Below are positions 26,665 to 35,081 of a DNA stretch of 64,000 bases, in pieces (the first letter of the stretch is position 1; the number at the start of each line of letters is the position of its first letter). Both the position numbers and the translations under genes were made by a program. The notes beneath the pieces are model-generated. The model did no database searches, had not been told where the DNA came from, and worked only from the letters and a program-made list of their open reading frames with translations. The stretch is from Mesorhizobium tamadayense. GTDB taxonomy: Bacteria > Pseudomonadota > Alphaproteobacteria > Rhizobiales > Rhizobiaceae. Location: positions 56,287 to 120,286 of the forward strand of contig NZ_RQXT01000016.1 in the NCBI RefSeq assembly GCF_003863365.1, in the 5' to 3' direction.

Positions 26665-27306
26665 TTACTTGTCAGCGTCATATCCCGGCCGGCGCACGGC
26701 CTTGATCTTGCCGCTGCTGCCGCCTCCGCAGAAGAAGCAGCCGCCGCCATCGGATTCCAGCCCCGACACGCCGGAGGGCATTGCCACCTCCTGCAGCACG
26801 TCGCCCGTCTCAGGATCGATGCGCAGCAGATCACCCTCCTCACCTTCCCAAGTGGCATGCCAGAGCTCGCCATCGACCCAGGTGACGCCGGTGACGACGC
26901 GCTTCGACTCGATGGTGCGGATCACCTTGCCCGTTTCAGGATCGATCTGATGGATCTTGTGCGCCCTGTATTCGCCGACCCAGAGCGAACCTTCGGCCCA
27001 GGCAAGCCCAGAGTCACCGCCATTGCCGGGGGCGGGAATGGTGGCGACGACCTTGCCGGTCTTCGGGTCGACCTTGTGGATGCGGTCCTCGGCGATCTGG
27101 TAGAGGTGCTCGCCGTCGAAGGCGGTCCCGGCATGCGAGGCGACGTCGATCGATCGCACGATCGCGCCGCTCTCCGGGTCGAGCGCCTTCAGTCTGTCGC
27201 CGGTGGCGAACCAGACATTCTTGCCGTCATAGGTCACGCCATTGACGCGCTCGGCGTCCGGGAAGGGTCCATATTCCCGCAGGATCTCGGCAGCGGCTCG
27301 TTTCAT
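26665..27306 (-). CDS. Beta-propeller (PQQ/glutamine-cyclotransferase-like) repeat protein
   Basis: About 213 residues without an evident signal peptide, built from repeats of about 40 residues that each end in a D-P-[EK]-[ST]-G turn (ALDPESGAIVRSIDV, KVDPKTGKVVATI, QIDPETGKVIRTI, RIDPETGDVLQEV). This is a short beta-propeller, similar to the glutaminyl cyclotransferase/vgb-type families. The C-terminus has an unusual GGGCFFCGGGSSGK segment whose CxxC could bind metal or form a disulfide. The start is ATG 27306, eight bases after GAGG. Function unknown. Confidence 0.75.
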   Translation of the reverse strand: MKRAAAEILREYGPFPDAERVNGVTYDGKNVWFATGDRLKALDPESGAIVRSIDVASHAGTAFDGEHLYQIAEDRIHKVDPKTGKVVATIPAPGNGGDSGLAWAEGSLWVGEYRAHKIHQIDPETGKVIRTIESKRVVTGVTWVDGELWHATWEGEEGDLLRIDPETGDVLQEVAMPSGVSGLESDGGGCFFCGGGSSGKIKAVRRPGYDADK

Positions 27307-27349
27307 CTCATCATCCTCGATTTCTAATCTCATTTTGCTTGTTTCGACA

Positions 27350-27394
27350 CTAGTCGTTCGGCAAATACTGCGGGAGTAACAAGAGCGTCGCGAA
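27350..27394 (-). pseudogene. Remnant copy of the C-terminus of the neighbouring HTH regulator gene
   Basis: On the minus strand this reads FATLLLLPQYLPND and a stop. The intact regulator (28440-29660) ends FPTVLLLPGPLPSD and a stop. The DNA similarity covers about 45 bp, including the block CGGGAGTAACAAGA (plus strand) in both. The fragment lies between the alcohol dehydrogenase and the beta-propeller gene. Confidence 0.65.
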
Positions 27395-27404
27395 TTGCGG
27401 ACCT

Positions 27405-28409
27405 TCACAGCTCGAGGCAAATCTTGCCGAAATGCTTTTGCGATTCATAGAAGCTGAAGGCGCCGGCGATCTCTTGCAATGGAAACGCGCGGTCGACGAC
27501 CGGCCTCAGCCGATTGGCATTTATCGCCCTGATCATCTCCTCCTGATCCGTCCTGCTGCCGACCGAGATGCCGCTGATGCGTATCTGGTTGGAGAACAGC
27601 GCTGGGATCGACACCTCGCCGGCGAACCCAGTCAGGACTCCGACAAGGGCAATATGGCCGCCCATCCTGCAGGCCGCGATGGACTGCGCCAGCGTGGCGG
27701 GACCGCCGACCTCGATGACGTGATCGACACCGCGACCGTCGGTCAAGTCCCTCGCCTTGAGGCCCCAGTCGGCCACGGACCGGTAGTTGATGACGTCATC
27801 TGCGCCGAGAAGCCCTAGTCTCTCCTGCTTCTCCTCGGAGGAAGACGTCGCGATGACCCGGGCGCCCGCAGCCTTCGCGAATTGCAGCGCGAACAGCGAC
27901 ACGCTGCCCGTACCGAGGACCAGCACCGTGTCCCCTGGCTTCACCCGGCCGCACACGACGAGGCTTTTCCAGGCGGTAACGCCTGCGCAGGCGAGCGTCG
28001 CCGCCTCGACATGTGAGTAACCCGCGGGAGCCTTGGTGAAGGCATGCCAGGGCATGCAGACATATTCCCGGGCATAGCCGTCGAGGTCGTCGCCCAGTTC
28101 GCCGGTTTTGGTGGCGGGCGTCGCCTCGCCTGCCAGCCAGTTCGGCCAATAGGTGCTGACGACGGCATCGCCGGGCTTGAATGCGTCGACGCCCTCGCCG
28201 ACCGCGATCACCTCGCCGGCGCCATCGGACAAGGGGATACGTCCGTCAGCGCACGGTTTCTTGCCCGCCGCCACCATGCCGTCGTGGAAGTTCAGCGAAC
28301 AGGCGCGAATCCCGACCAACAGTTCGCCCGCCGCCGGCTCGGGGCGATCCTCCTCCACCAGCTTTAACTTTCTCAAACCTCCAGGCGCTTCCAATCTGAC
28401 CAGTCTCAT
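27405..28409 (-). CDS. Zinc-type alcohol dehydrogenase / quinone oxidoreductase (MDR family)
   Basis: A 334-residue medium-chain dehydrogenase/reductase. The N-terminal GroES-like fold includes IPLSDGAGEVIAVGEGVDAF (about residues 58-78); the cofactor domain has GDTVLVLGTGSVSLFALQFA (AXGXXG-type), and a C-terminal HFGKICLEL ending. The full set of catalytic-zinc and structural-zinc cysteines of class I enzymes is not evident, which fits the NADPH quinone-oxidoreductase-like branch. The start is ATG 28409, seven bases after GGAGGG. It lies between two copies of the regulator gene's 3' end. Confidence 0.87.
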   Translation of the reverse strand: MRLVRLEAPGGLRKLKLVEEDRPEPAAGELLVGIRACSLNFHDGMVAAGKKPCADGRIPLSDGAGEVIAVGEGVDAFKPGDAVVSTYWPNWLAGEATPATKTGELGDDLDGYAREYVCMPWHAFTKAPAGYSHVEAATLACAGVTAWKSLVVCGRVKPGDTVLVLGTGSVSLFALQFAKAAGARVIATSSSEEKQERLGLLGADDVINYRSVADWGLKARDLTDGRGVDHVIEVGGPATLAQSIAACRMGGHIALVGVLTGFAGEVSIPALFSNQIRISGISVGSRTDQEEMIRAINANRLRPVVDRAFPLQEIAGAFSFYESQKHFGKICLEL

Positions 28410-28439
28410 GATCTTTCCCTCCAATCTTCGCCCGGAGCC

Positions 28440-29660
28440 TTAGTCGCTCGGCAGCGGACCCGGGAGTAACAAGACAGTCGGGAATCCAGTCATCGGCGGC
28501 GTCATCCAACGGCGCGCCCTGCCGCGGCCGACCGCTTGCACCTTATTGTCGGCCGAGAGCGCTTCCAGCGCCCGCTGCACGGTGCGCGCGCTGGCGCCGA
28601 GCGCGATCGCCAGCGCCGAGCTCGACCAGGACTCGCCGTCGGCCAGGAAGGCGAGCACCGCGCCATGCTCCTCCTCGACAGGCGGCGCGAGCACGACGAC
28701 CTCGGCGGCGTTCAGCGGCGAAAGCGCAAAGCCTGCCGCCGTGGCGTTGACCTCAGCGAGCGCGCCGAGCTCGGCGCGCAGCCGGCCCATCTCGACCCTG
28801 AGCCGCGCGCGATGCGATTCATCGGCGTGCCTGGCCCTGAAGGCGCGCCTCAGCAGCACCTCCCGCGAAGCATCAGCCGGCCAGGCCTCGGCCAGCGTGC
28901 GCGCCAGCGTGAACAGCACCGGCCGCGTCGCCAGCGAAACGACTGTGTCGGCCTCGCGCACGACATTGCGGCAGGCATCGATGACGAGCGCGCCGGATGC
29001 GAGCAGCGCCTCGACCTCATCGAGCTGCAGCGGCTTCTCCAAACCCTTCGATACGAGCCGCGCCACCGGCACGTTCAGCACCAGCGACGCGCCTTCGACC
29101 TCCGCCTTCAGCGCCGGAATGTTGGCTTGGTAGGCCGCGAGCGCCGCCCGGCCGAGCGCCGAGCGTGCCACCTTCGTTCGCAAACGCCTGACCGCGATGC
29201 CCGCGGCCGCGAGCTCATGCGCGACGCGCGCGACCGGCGGCAGCGGTGCCGGATCGAAGCCGGCAAGCAGGCGCTCGGCTTCGTCGAGGCGGCCGATCAG
29301 GATCAACCGGCGGGCCTCGAGGCTTCCCGCGTAGGCGGCATTGACCCGATCGCCATGCGCTTGAAGCGTCGTTCTTGCGGCTCGCAATGCCTTCTCCGGC
29401 CAGCCGAGATCGCGTGAGACCAGCGCGATCTCGGCCTCGGCGACGACGCAGCGCGCGCGCGCTACCGCTTCCTTCGGGCTGAAGGCGCGGGCGGCGCTCT
29501 TCAGCAGCGCCTTGGCCTTGGCGAAGTCGCCGAGTTGAGCCATGGCGATGCCGCGCAGCGCCAGCGCCGGCGCGTCATCGCGCAGCGCGACGCGTTTGAG
29601 GGCGCCGAGCGGGTCTCCCGACGCCAACGCACGGCCGGCGGCATTGATCAGCGAGTCCAT
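28440..29660 (-). CDS. TPR-like/helix-turn-helix regulatory protein
   Basis: A 406-residue protein. The N-terminal two-thirds are Ala/Leu-rich helical hairpins of TPR type (ALRGIAMAQLGDFAKAKALL; AYAGSLEARRLILIGRLDEA). The C-terminal 70 residues contain a helix-turn-helix (GESWSSSALAIALGASARTV, then QRALEALSADNKVQAVGRGR), followed by the tail TGFPTVLLLPGPLPSD. It is probably a transcription factor with a ligand- or partner-binding helical sensor. It is divergent from the DUF899 gene (125 bp between starts) and upstream of the alcohol dehydrogenase gene, both plausible targets. Confidence 0.75.
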   Translation of the reverse strand: MDSLINAAGRALASGDPLGALKRVALRDDAPALALRGIAMAQLGDFAKAKALLKSAARAFSPKEAVARARCVVAEAEIALVSRDLGWPEKALRAARTTLQAHGDRVNAAYAGSLEARRLILIGRLDEAERLLAGFDPAPLPPVARVAHELAAAGIAVRRLRTKVARSALGRAALAAYQANIPALKAEVEGASLVLNVPVARLVSKGLEKPLQLDEVEALLASGALVIDACRNVVREADTVVSLATRPVLFTLARTLAEAWPADASREVLLRRAFRARHADESHRARLRVEMGRLRAELGALAEVNATAAGFALSPLNAAEVVVLAPPVEEEHGAVLAFLADGESWSSSALAIALGASARTVQRALEALSADNKVQAVGRGRARRWMTPPMTGFPTVLLLPGPLPSD

Positions 29661-29785
29661 GCCATGCCTGCTTCGGGGTCCGCCGGATCAAATCGCGTCA
29701 CACTTGTAACTCTCACCATTGCGCTGTCCGGCCCTATGTCTGTCCCCGTCACCCCCAACCAAACCGAAAGAACGGGACAAGAGCA

Positions 29786-30535
29786 ATGACCCAGCACATG
29801 AAGACACCACCGGTCGTTTCGCAAGAAGCCTGGGAAGGCGCCTACGAGGAGATGCTCGTGAAAGAAAAGGCCCTGACCCGGGCCCGCGACGCGCTCGCCG
29901 CGGAACGCAGGCGCATGCCGTGGATGCTTGTCGAGAAGGACTATGTGTTCGAAGGTCCGAACGGCAAGGCGAGCCTGCTCGACCTGTTCGAGGGCCGCCG
30001 GCAGCTGATCATCTACCGCGCTTTCTTCGAGCCGGGCGTCTATGGCTGGCCGGAGCATGCCTGCCGCGGCTGCTCGCTCGGCGCAGACCAGGTCGGCAAC
30101 CTCGCCCATCTCAACGCCCGCGACACCACGCTTGCCTATGCATCGCGCGCGCCGCAGGCCGACATCCAGCGGCTGAAGCAGCGAATGGACTGGAAGATGC
30201 CCTGGTACACCATCACCGACAGCTGGGATAAGGATTTCGGCGTCGACGAATGGCACGGCCACAACGTCTTCATCCACGACGGCAACCGCATCTTCCGCAC
30301 CTATTTCGTCAACAACCGCGGCGACGAGGCGTTTGGCACCGTGTGGAGCTATCTCGACATCACCCCGCTCGGCCGCCAGGAGGTGTGGGAGGATTCGCCA
30401 GAGGGCTATCCGCAGACCCAGACCTACAAGTGGTGGAACTGGCACGACAGCTATGAGGAAGGCGCCGCTCCCGACCAGAGATGGGTCGAGGTGTCGGACG
30501 CCGGCGAAGCGGCGTTCCGCAACAAGAACGCCTGA
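29786..30535 (+). CDS. DUF899 (thioredoxin-fold) protein
   Basis: A 249-residue DUF899 protein. Family signatures are PPVVSQEAWEGAYEEMLVKE, KALTRARDALAAERRRMPW, YRAFFEPGVYGWPEHACRGC, and the region from KMPWYTITDSWDKDFGVDEW to NVFIHDG. DUF899 has a thioredoxin-like fold of unconfirmed function. It often sits beside small membrane proteins like the one that follows. A strong terminator hairpin lies 12 bp after the stop. Confidence 0.93.
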   Translation: MTQHMKTPPVVSQEAWEGAYEEMLVKEKALTRARDALAAERRRMPWMLVEKDYVFEGPNGKASLLDLFEGRRQLIIYRAFFEPGVYGWPEHACRGCSLGADQVGNLAHLNARDTTLAYASRAPQADIQRLKQRMDWKMPWYTITDSWDKDFGVDEWHGHNVFIHDGNRIFRTYFVNNRGDEAFGTVWSYLDITPLGRQEVWEDSPEGYPQTQTYKWWNWHDSYEEGAAPDQRWVEVSDAGEAAFRNKNA

Positions 30536-30546
30536 GCGCGAAGCGA

Positions 30547-30575
30547 CTCTGGCGGCGCCTGCCGCGCCGCCAGAG
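30547..30575 (+). terminator. Hairpin after the DUF899 gene
   Basis: Perfect 12-bp arms CTCTGGCGGCGC / GCGCCGCCAGAG with loop CTGCC, directly after the DUF899 stop. There is only a short T-containing tail (GATTCCTT), so termination strength is uncertain. Confidence 0.7.
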
Positions 30576-30627
30576 CCGATTCCTTCCACACACGCCTTGA
30601 AGCACGGCCATTTGGATGGTGGATAAG

Positions 30628-30900
30628 ATGAGCATCGAAAACCCAGACGTCGCCATCGAAACGGCGAGCGCCCCTCGCCCGGCCGGCTCGAGCGGCTTCG
30701 GCCTCGCCGACTGGCTCTGCCTCGCCGCAGCGCCGACCTTCGCGGCCATGGCGCTGCTCACCGCCGCCTATGGCGGTCAGGACATGATGTGCATGTCCGG
30801 ACTTGGAGCCTCGATGCTCATCGGCATGGTGCCGATGTATCTCCTGATGGCCGCGTTCCATCTGGCGCCGTGGCTGCGGCTGGCGGCGCAGCAGGCGTGA
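30628..30900 (+). CDS. Small two-helix membrane protein
   Basis: About 90 residues: a Ser/Pro-rich N-terminus, then two hydrophobic segments (WLCLAAAPTFAAMALLTAAY and SMLIGMVPMYLLMAAFHLAP) separated by GGQDMMCMSG. No named family recognised, though this type of protein commonly follows DUF899. The start is ATG 30628. A truncated, diverged copy of the last 37 codons occurs at 36047-36157 in the same orientation. Confidence 0.75.
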   Translation: MSIENPDVAIETASAPRPAGSSGFGLADWLCLAAAPTFAAMALLTAAYGGQDMMCMSGLGASMLIGMVPMYLLMAAFHLAPWLRLAAQQA

Positions 30901-30957
30901 GGTTTGGCTGAGCGCCAAAGCCGAAATGCCCGCTGAACGCCAACTGCCGACGTTCAG
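30780..30957 (+). repeat. Left copy of a direct repeat flanking the cyclic-nucleotide module
   Basis: Covers the last 40 codons of the small membrane gene and about 57 bp beyond the stop. The right copy is at 36043-36228. Shared blocks include GACATGATGTGCATGTCCGG and GATGGCCGCGTTCCATCTGG followed by CGCCGTGG, and, after the stop, AAATGCCC with GAACGCCAACTG/GAGCGCAAGTTG. Confidence 0.85.
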
Positions 30958-31292
30958 CGCGAGACTATGGGCGGCCGGTTTGGGGCCGACAGCGGACTGG
31001 CGGGTTCTGATCTCCCGATCTAGCAGAGCAGACATTCATTTCCGCACACCCATTGTCGTGACCTGACCCAACGGCGACATTTGTCTGGACCGTCGGTAGG
31101 TCTCGTCAGGTGGAAACCGGAAATTCGACGCGAACCCAACAGAGACCTCGCGGGCTGTTCACGGCTGCTCTACGCGCTCAGTCCTCGGACGTGCCGGCCA
31201 GAGAACTATCCTTCCAGAAGCGACGCGGGATCGAGGGCATCGCCCTGGCCGGACGTGACGCGCAGGACAGGGCATCTTTGCAACCGCGACGA
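30901..31292. other. 392-bp gap without a gene
   Basis: The first 57 bp belong to the left direct repeat. In the remainder I see no convincing coding frame, RNA gene or terminator. It separates the small membrane gene (plus) from the 3' end of the cyclase gene (minus), so the two transcripts converge here. Confidence 0.6.
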
Positions 31293-33038
31293 TCACGCCG
31301 GCACGCCGGACATGCCCAGCGCCTCGACGTAACGCTCGGCGAACACCTTGTCCAGCCACGGGTTGATCTGTCTCTGCAGGGTGAGCGTGTAGGTCGGGAA
31401 CGCCTCCATCAGCCGCCGCGCTGCCGCCTGCGCCTCGTCCAGCCGGTTGAGTTCGACCAGCGCCATGATCACCACCCGGTGCGAGGAGCCGTAGTTCGGC
31501 ATCTCGTGCAGCGCGCGTTCTCCCCATGCCAGCGCTTCCTCGTAGCGCTCGAGCATCAGGTAGCTCATCCCGATGCCGGAGAGCGCGATGCCCTTCTCGG
31601 GGTCGACCGGGCTCAGCCGCAGTGCCCTGTGAAAGTGCTCGATCGCGACGAGCGGGCGGCTGGAATGTGCGTTCACCCAGCCGCTGCCCGTATGGCCCTG
31701 CGCCGAATTGGGGTTGAGTAGCAGGGATCGTTCGATCGTGCCCAGCGCCATCTCGTAGTCCTTCGCGCTGTAGGCGATCACCTGCGCGGCGAAGCGTAGG
31801 CTCGTGGGGTCGTCGCGCGCTTCCGCCAGCACCTCTTGCGCCATGCGCGCGGCGACTCGGATATCGTCGGGCTCGTGCCAGCACTGGCTCACGGATAGGC
31901 TGCGGATATAGGCGCCGAGTGCCTTCGCCAAGTTGAAGCCAGGGTCGATGCTGAGCGCCTCGTTGGTGAGCCGGCGCACGTCGGCAAAGCCTTCGCGCGT
32001 CATGCTGTAGAAGCGCGGCAGCGCGCGAAGGTACAGGTCGTAGGCGCTCATGTACTCGGTCGGCTTCATGCGCGCCTGCTTGATCTCCTCCAGCCGGATG
32101 CTCGGTTCGACAGCGCCGACGACGCTCTCGGTCACCTTGTCCTGCAGGTCGAAGATGTCGCTCACGTCGCCCTCGAAGCGGTTGGCCCAGACATGGTGTC
32201 CGCTGATCGCGTCCACCAACTGCCCACTGATGCGCACCCGCGATCCTGCTCTGCGGATGCTGCCTTCTAGCACGTAGCGGACGCCCAGCTCGCGCCCGAC
32301 CTGGCGCAGGTCCACCGCCCGGCCCTTGTAGGTGAAGGACGAGTTGCGGGCGATCACGAAGAAGGAGTTCACCCGGCTCAATCCCGTGATGATGTCCTCC
32401 ACCAGCCCGTCGGCGAAGTATTCCTGGTCGGGGTCGCCGCTCATGTTGGTGAAAGGCAGAACCGCGATCGAGGGTTTCTCGGGCAGAGGAGGCGGTGCAG
32501 CCACCGAGGCGCTGGCGTCGGTCTCGACGCGGTAGGCGCGCACAGGCCGCTCGATGTTCTTGAGGCGCAGGTCGCCGAGCGGCGTGAAGCCGCAGTCGAG
32601 CTTGCCCTGAAGGTGGTCGTAGGCGGTGCCGGAGACGAGCACGGTGCCGGGATCGGCGATGCTTTCGAGGCGGGCGGCGATGTTGACCCCGTCGCCGTAG
32701 AGGTCGCCGTCCTCCTCGCAGACCACGTCGCCGAGATTGATGCCGATGCGGAAGCGTATCCGCTCTTCCTCGGGCGTCTCCGCCTCGTGTTCTGCCAAGG
32801 CCTGCTGGATCGCCATCGCCGAGGTCACCGCGTTAACGACGCTCGCGAATTCGCACAGCATGCCGTCGCCGGTGAGCTTGACGATCCGACCCTGGTGCTC
32901 GGAGACCAGCGGTTCGAGGAGGTCCTTGCGGTAGATCTTCAGCCGCTCGAGCGTGCCGCGCTCGTCGCGCTCCGTCAGGCGCGAATAGCCGACCACGTCG
33001 CAAGCCAGGATCGCTGCGAGGTGGCGCTGCGTGGTCAT
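31293..33038 (-). CDS. Class III adenylate/guanylate cyclase with TolB-like and TPR domains
   Basis: About 581 residues. Residues 1-185 are a class III cyclase domain: LAAILACDVVGYSRL holds the first metal Asp, VKLTGDGMLCEF the second Asp and a base-selecting Lys, and GDGVNIAARLESIADPGTVL the Asn/Arg of the transition-state site. A Pro-rich linker leads to a TolB-like domain (KPSIAVLPFTNMSGDPDQEY to GSIRRAGSRVRISGQLVDAI), then TPR-like repeats to the end. Rhizobial cyclases of this layout are common. The start is placed at ATG 33038, just before the domain; ATG 33116 has a better ribosome-binding site and would add 26 residues. It lies on the same strand as the cAMP-gated channel, 776 bp away. 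Confidence 0.9.
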   Translation of the reverse strand: MTTQRHLAAILACDVVGYSRLTERDERGTLERLKIYRKDLLEPLVSEHQGRIVKLTGDGMLCEFASVVNAVTSAMAIQQALAEHEAETPEEERIRFRIGINLGDVVCEEDGDLYGDGVNIAARLESIADPGTVLVSGTAYDHLQGKLDCGFTPLGDLRLKNIERPVRAYRVETDASASVAAPPPLPEKPSIAVLPFTNMSGDPDQEYFADGLVEDIITGLSRVNSFFVIARNSSFTYKGRAVDLRQVGRELGVRYVLEGSIRRAGSRVRISGQLVDAISGHHVWANRFEGDVSDIFDLQDKVTESVVGAVEPSIRLEEIKQARMKPTEYMSAYDLYLRALPRFYSMTREGFADVRRLTNEALSIDPGFNLAKALGAYIRSLSVSQCWHEPDDIRVAARMAQEVLAEARDDPTSLRFAAQVIAYSAKDYEMALGTIERSLLLNPNSAQGHTGSGWVNAHSSRPLVAIEHFHRALRLSPVDPEKGIALSGIGMSYLMLERYEEALAWGERALHEMPNYGSSHRVVIMALVELNRLDEAQAAARRLMEAFPTYTLTLQRQINPWLDKVFAERYVEALGMSGVPA

Positions 33039-33814
33039 TGCACCGCTCAGCCAAGCGCCTGCACGCGGGCCGCCCCGCGTCCATGTCCTGCCAACTTCCA
33101 GACGCCCCACGTGCATGGTATCCATCTCTCCCAGTCGCCGCCCGTCGCCGATACAGAACGGAGAACGCAACTTGACCTTGCCTTCACGAGATTTCGCTAT
33201 CCCGCTTGCGAGGCGTGGAGCGTTCCAGTCGCCGCGCTAACAGCCAACCGACGACACGCCCACGCAGCCTCTGGGGACGCTGACACGCCACTCCCAGAAG
33301 GCCGGAGATATTTCCTGCCCTGTGTAACCGGTTGACGCCACCGTGGCGGTGCGTTTGTCACCGCGATGTAACAGCACGAACGCGCGCATCGGCGCATCAC
33401 ACCAGATGTTCGCGCTTAGAGGTGCTGAGGTCGGCAAGTGGCGCAACTACGACCTCCAGCGTGATCGCCGGCAAGCTCTGCATTCAGGAGGCTGCGAAGC
33501 CGATCTCTACGGCCGAGATGCGGCGCTAAGTTGCCCGTTCCGGCGGCTGGCTCATGACGCGACCTGACCCCAAGCGGCTTTTCGCTCGCCGTCGTCTGAA
33601 CGACGCCCGTGACCCCCAAGCGGACCTTTAGCAATGACGCTTAGTTGCCTTCCATGTGCCGTCCAGAAGCTCCGCGCGTGCCGATAGAGCCGCACCATGT
33701 AGTTCCAGCCGGCCACATCGGCAGGCAATTGGCCACCTTGCAATCGCATCCTCCTCCTGACGACTCTGGGTCGATGATACACCATTACAGTCCGGGACTG
33801 CACACCTAGTGCGG
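33039..33814. other. 776-bp gap between cyclase and channel genes, with a gene remnant
   Basis: No intact gene is visible. The channel-proximal part contains a DUF1214 C-terminal remnant (33628-33750). A short block GACCCCAAGCGG / GACCCCCAAGCGG occurs twice, near 33566 and 33611. The cyclase promoter must lie in the first 200-300 bp; I cannot assign it. Confidence 0.6.
33628..33750 (-). pseudogene. C-terminal remnant of a DUF1254/DUF1214 protein
   Basis: On the minus strand one frame reads LPADVAGWNYMVRLYR, and after a one-base shift the next frame reads RAELLDGTWKATKRHC and a stop. Joined (LYR-P-RAELLDGTW) it matches the C-terminal pattern of DUF1214 domains, xxLPAxxGxxxxxxRLYxPxxxxLDGTW. 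Upstream coding sequence is missing. Confidence 0.6.
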
Positions 33815-34882
33815 TCAAGCCATCGGCGCCGCGGCGCGCCGCTCGAGCGCGGTTTTGCGAATGATTTCCGCGATCTCCGGGCTGCTGCTGCACAGCATCT
33901 GGAAATCCGCCGAGTGCAGCGACAGGAGCGAGACCACCGTTGCGGCGCTGACGGTCGCCGAACGCGGTTCGCCGCTGATCAGTGCCATCTCGCCGAAGAA
34001 GGTGCCAGGGCCAAGCTCCACCGGGTTCGGCATCGCGACTTTGACGCGCCCCTCCACGACGAAGAACATCTGATCACCAGTCTCGCCATTGCGGCAGATC
34101 ACGGCGCCCGCCGGCACGATGCGAGGTCTTAACGCGCGCACGATCTCGACTACCGCGGCCGGGCCGAGCTTCTGAAACAACGGCACGGCGGCGACCAGTT
34201 GCCAATTACGGACGAAATCCTCGCGACGGACTTCTTGATAGAAGCCGGTGGCAAGAATGCCAGCCCAGAGCGCGAAGATGCCAATGCCACTCATCATGAC
34301 CACCCCGGCGAGGACGCGGCCGGCGAAGCTTTCCGGAATAGCGTCGCCATAGCCGGTGGTGGACAGCGTGACCACCGCCCACCACATTGCCTGGGGGATG
34401 CTGCCGAACTTTTCCGGTTGGACGTCGCGCTCGATGACATAGGCCGCGAGCGCGACACCGAACAGAACGATGCCGAAGACCGTGGTGACGCCGATCAGGT
34501 TGCGCGCTTCGTTGGTCAGGACCCTGCCCAGCAGCGGGAAGAAAGTCGAGTCGCGCAGCGGTTTCAGCAGCCAGACAGCACAGTAGAGGCTCCTGTCGGG
34601 CGTGCCGACGAGCAGAAATGCGGCGAGTGGAACCAAAACCGCGAGCACATCGATGGCGATTGCCGGCGTCCTGTCACGAACGTCTCCCGCCCGGCGCTTG
34701 AGCAGCGTCTCGGCCAGTTGCAGGAGATAGGCGCCCCAAATGACCGTGAGCACGGCAGCCAGAGCCAGTCTGCTTCGTCCGGACATGTCCGGTGTCGTGA
34801 GCGTAGCCACCGCCACAAGCCCAGTCGCAGCCAGCAGCGCATTGAGCGGCGCGCAAATTCTTAAGAAAGGCAGTACCGACAT
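33815..34882 (-). CDS. Cyclic-nucleotide-gated potassium channel (MlotiK1-type)
   Basis: A 355-residue, six-helix channel. The selectivity filter TTGYGD lies in MWWAVVTLSTTGYGDAIPES between S5 and S6. S6 and a short linker lead to a C-terminal cyclic-nucleotide-binding domain with the phosphate-binding cassette FFGEMALISGEPRSATVSAA. Counting from the C-terminus places Glu at 298 and Arg at 307 and 348, the positions described as cAMP contacts in MlotiK1, and the total length is the same. The protein should open a K+ pore when it binds cAMP. It lies between a nucleotide cyclase gene and an HD-hydrolase gene on the same strand. Confidence 0.96.
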   Translation of the reverse strand: MSVLPFLRICAPLNALLAATGLVAVATLTTPDMSGRSRLALAAVLTVIWGAYLLQLAETLLKRRAGDVRDRTPAIAIDVLAVLVPLAAFLLVGTPDRSLYCAVWLLKPLRDSTFFPLLGRVLTNEARNLIGVTTVFGIVLFGVALAAYVIERDVQPEKFGSIPQAMWWAVVTLSTTGYGDAIPESFAGRVLAGVVMMSGIGIFALWAGILATGFYQEVRREDFVRNWQLVAAVPLFQKLGPAAVVEIVRALRPRIVPAGAVICRNGETGDQMFFVVEGRVKVAMPNPVELGPGTFFGEMALISGEPRSATVSAATVVSLLSLHSADFQMLCSSSPEIAEIIRKTALERRAAAPMA

Positions 34883-35081
34883 TCTATGCCCACGAGCGGC
34901 TACTACCCTCCAGAATAGGATGCCTTCAAGGCAAGCGCAAAGTGCTTACTGTCGCTGCGATGTGCATCACCAACGGTGAACTCAGATGACCTCGACCCCT
35001 GCGTTCATCTTCGTCGACAGCCGCCGCATGCAACCTCTGCCGGCTTGGCACCGGCGGAAAAAAGGAAACAATCCCGGGTTC

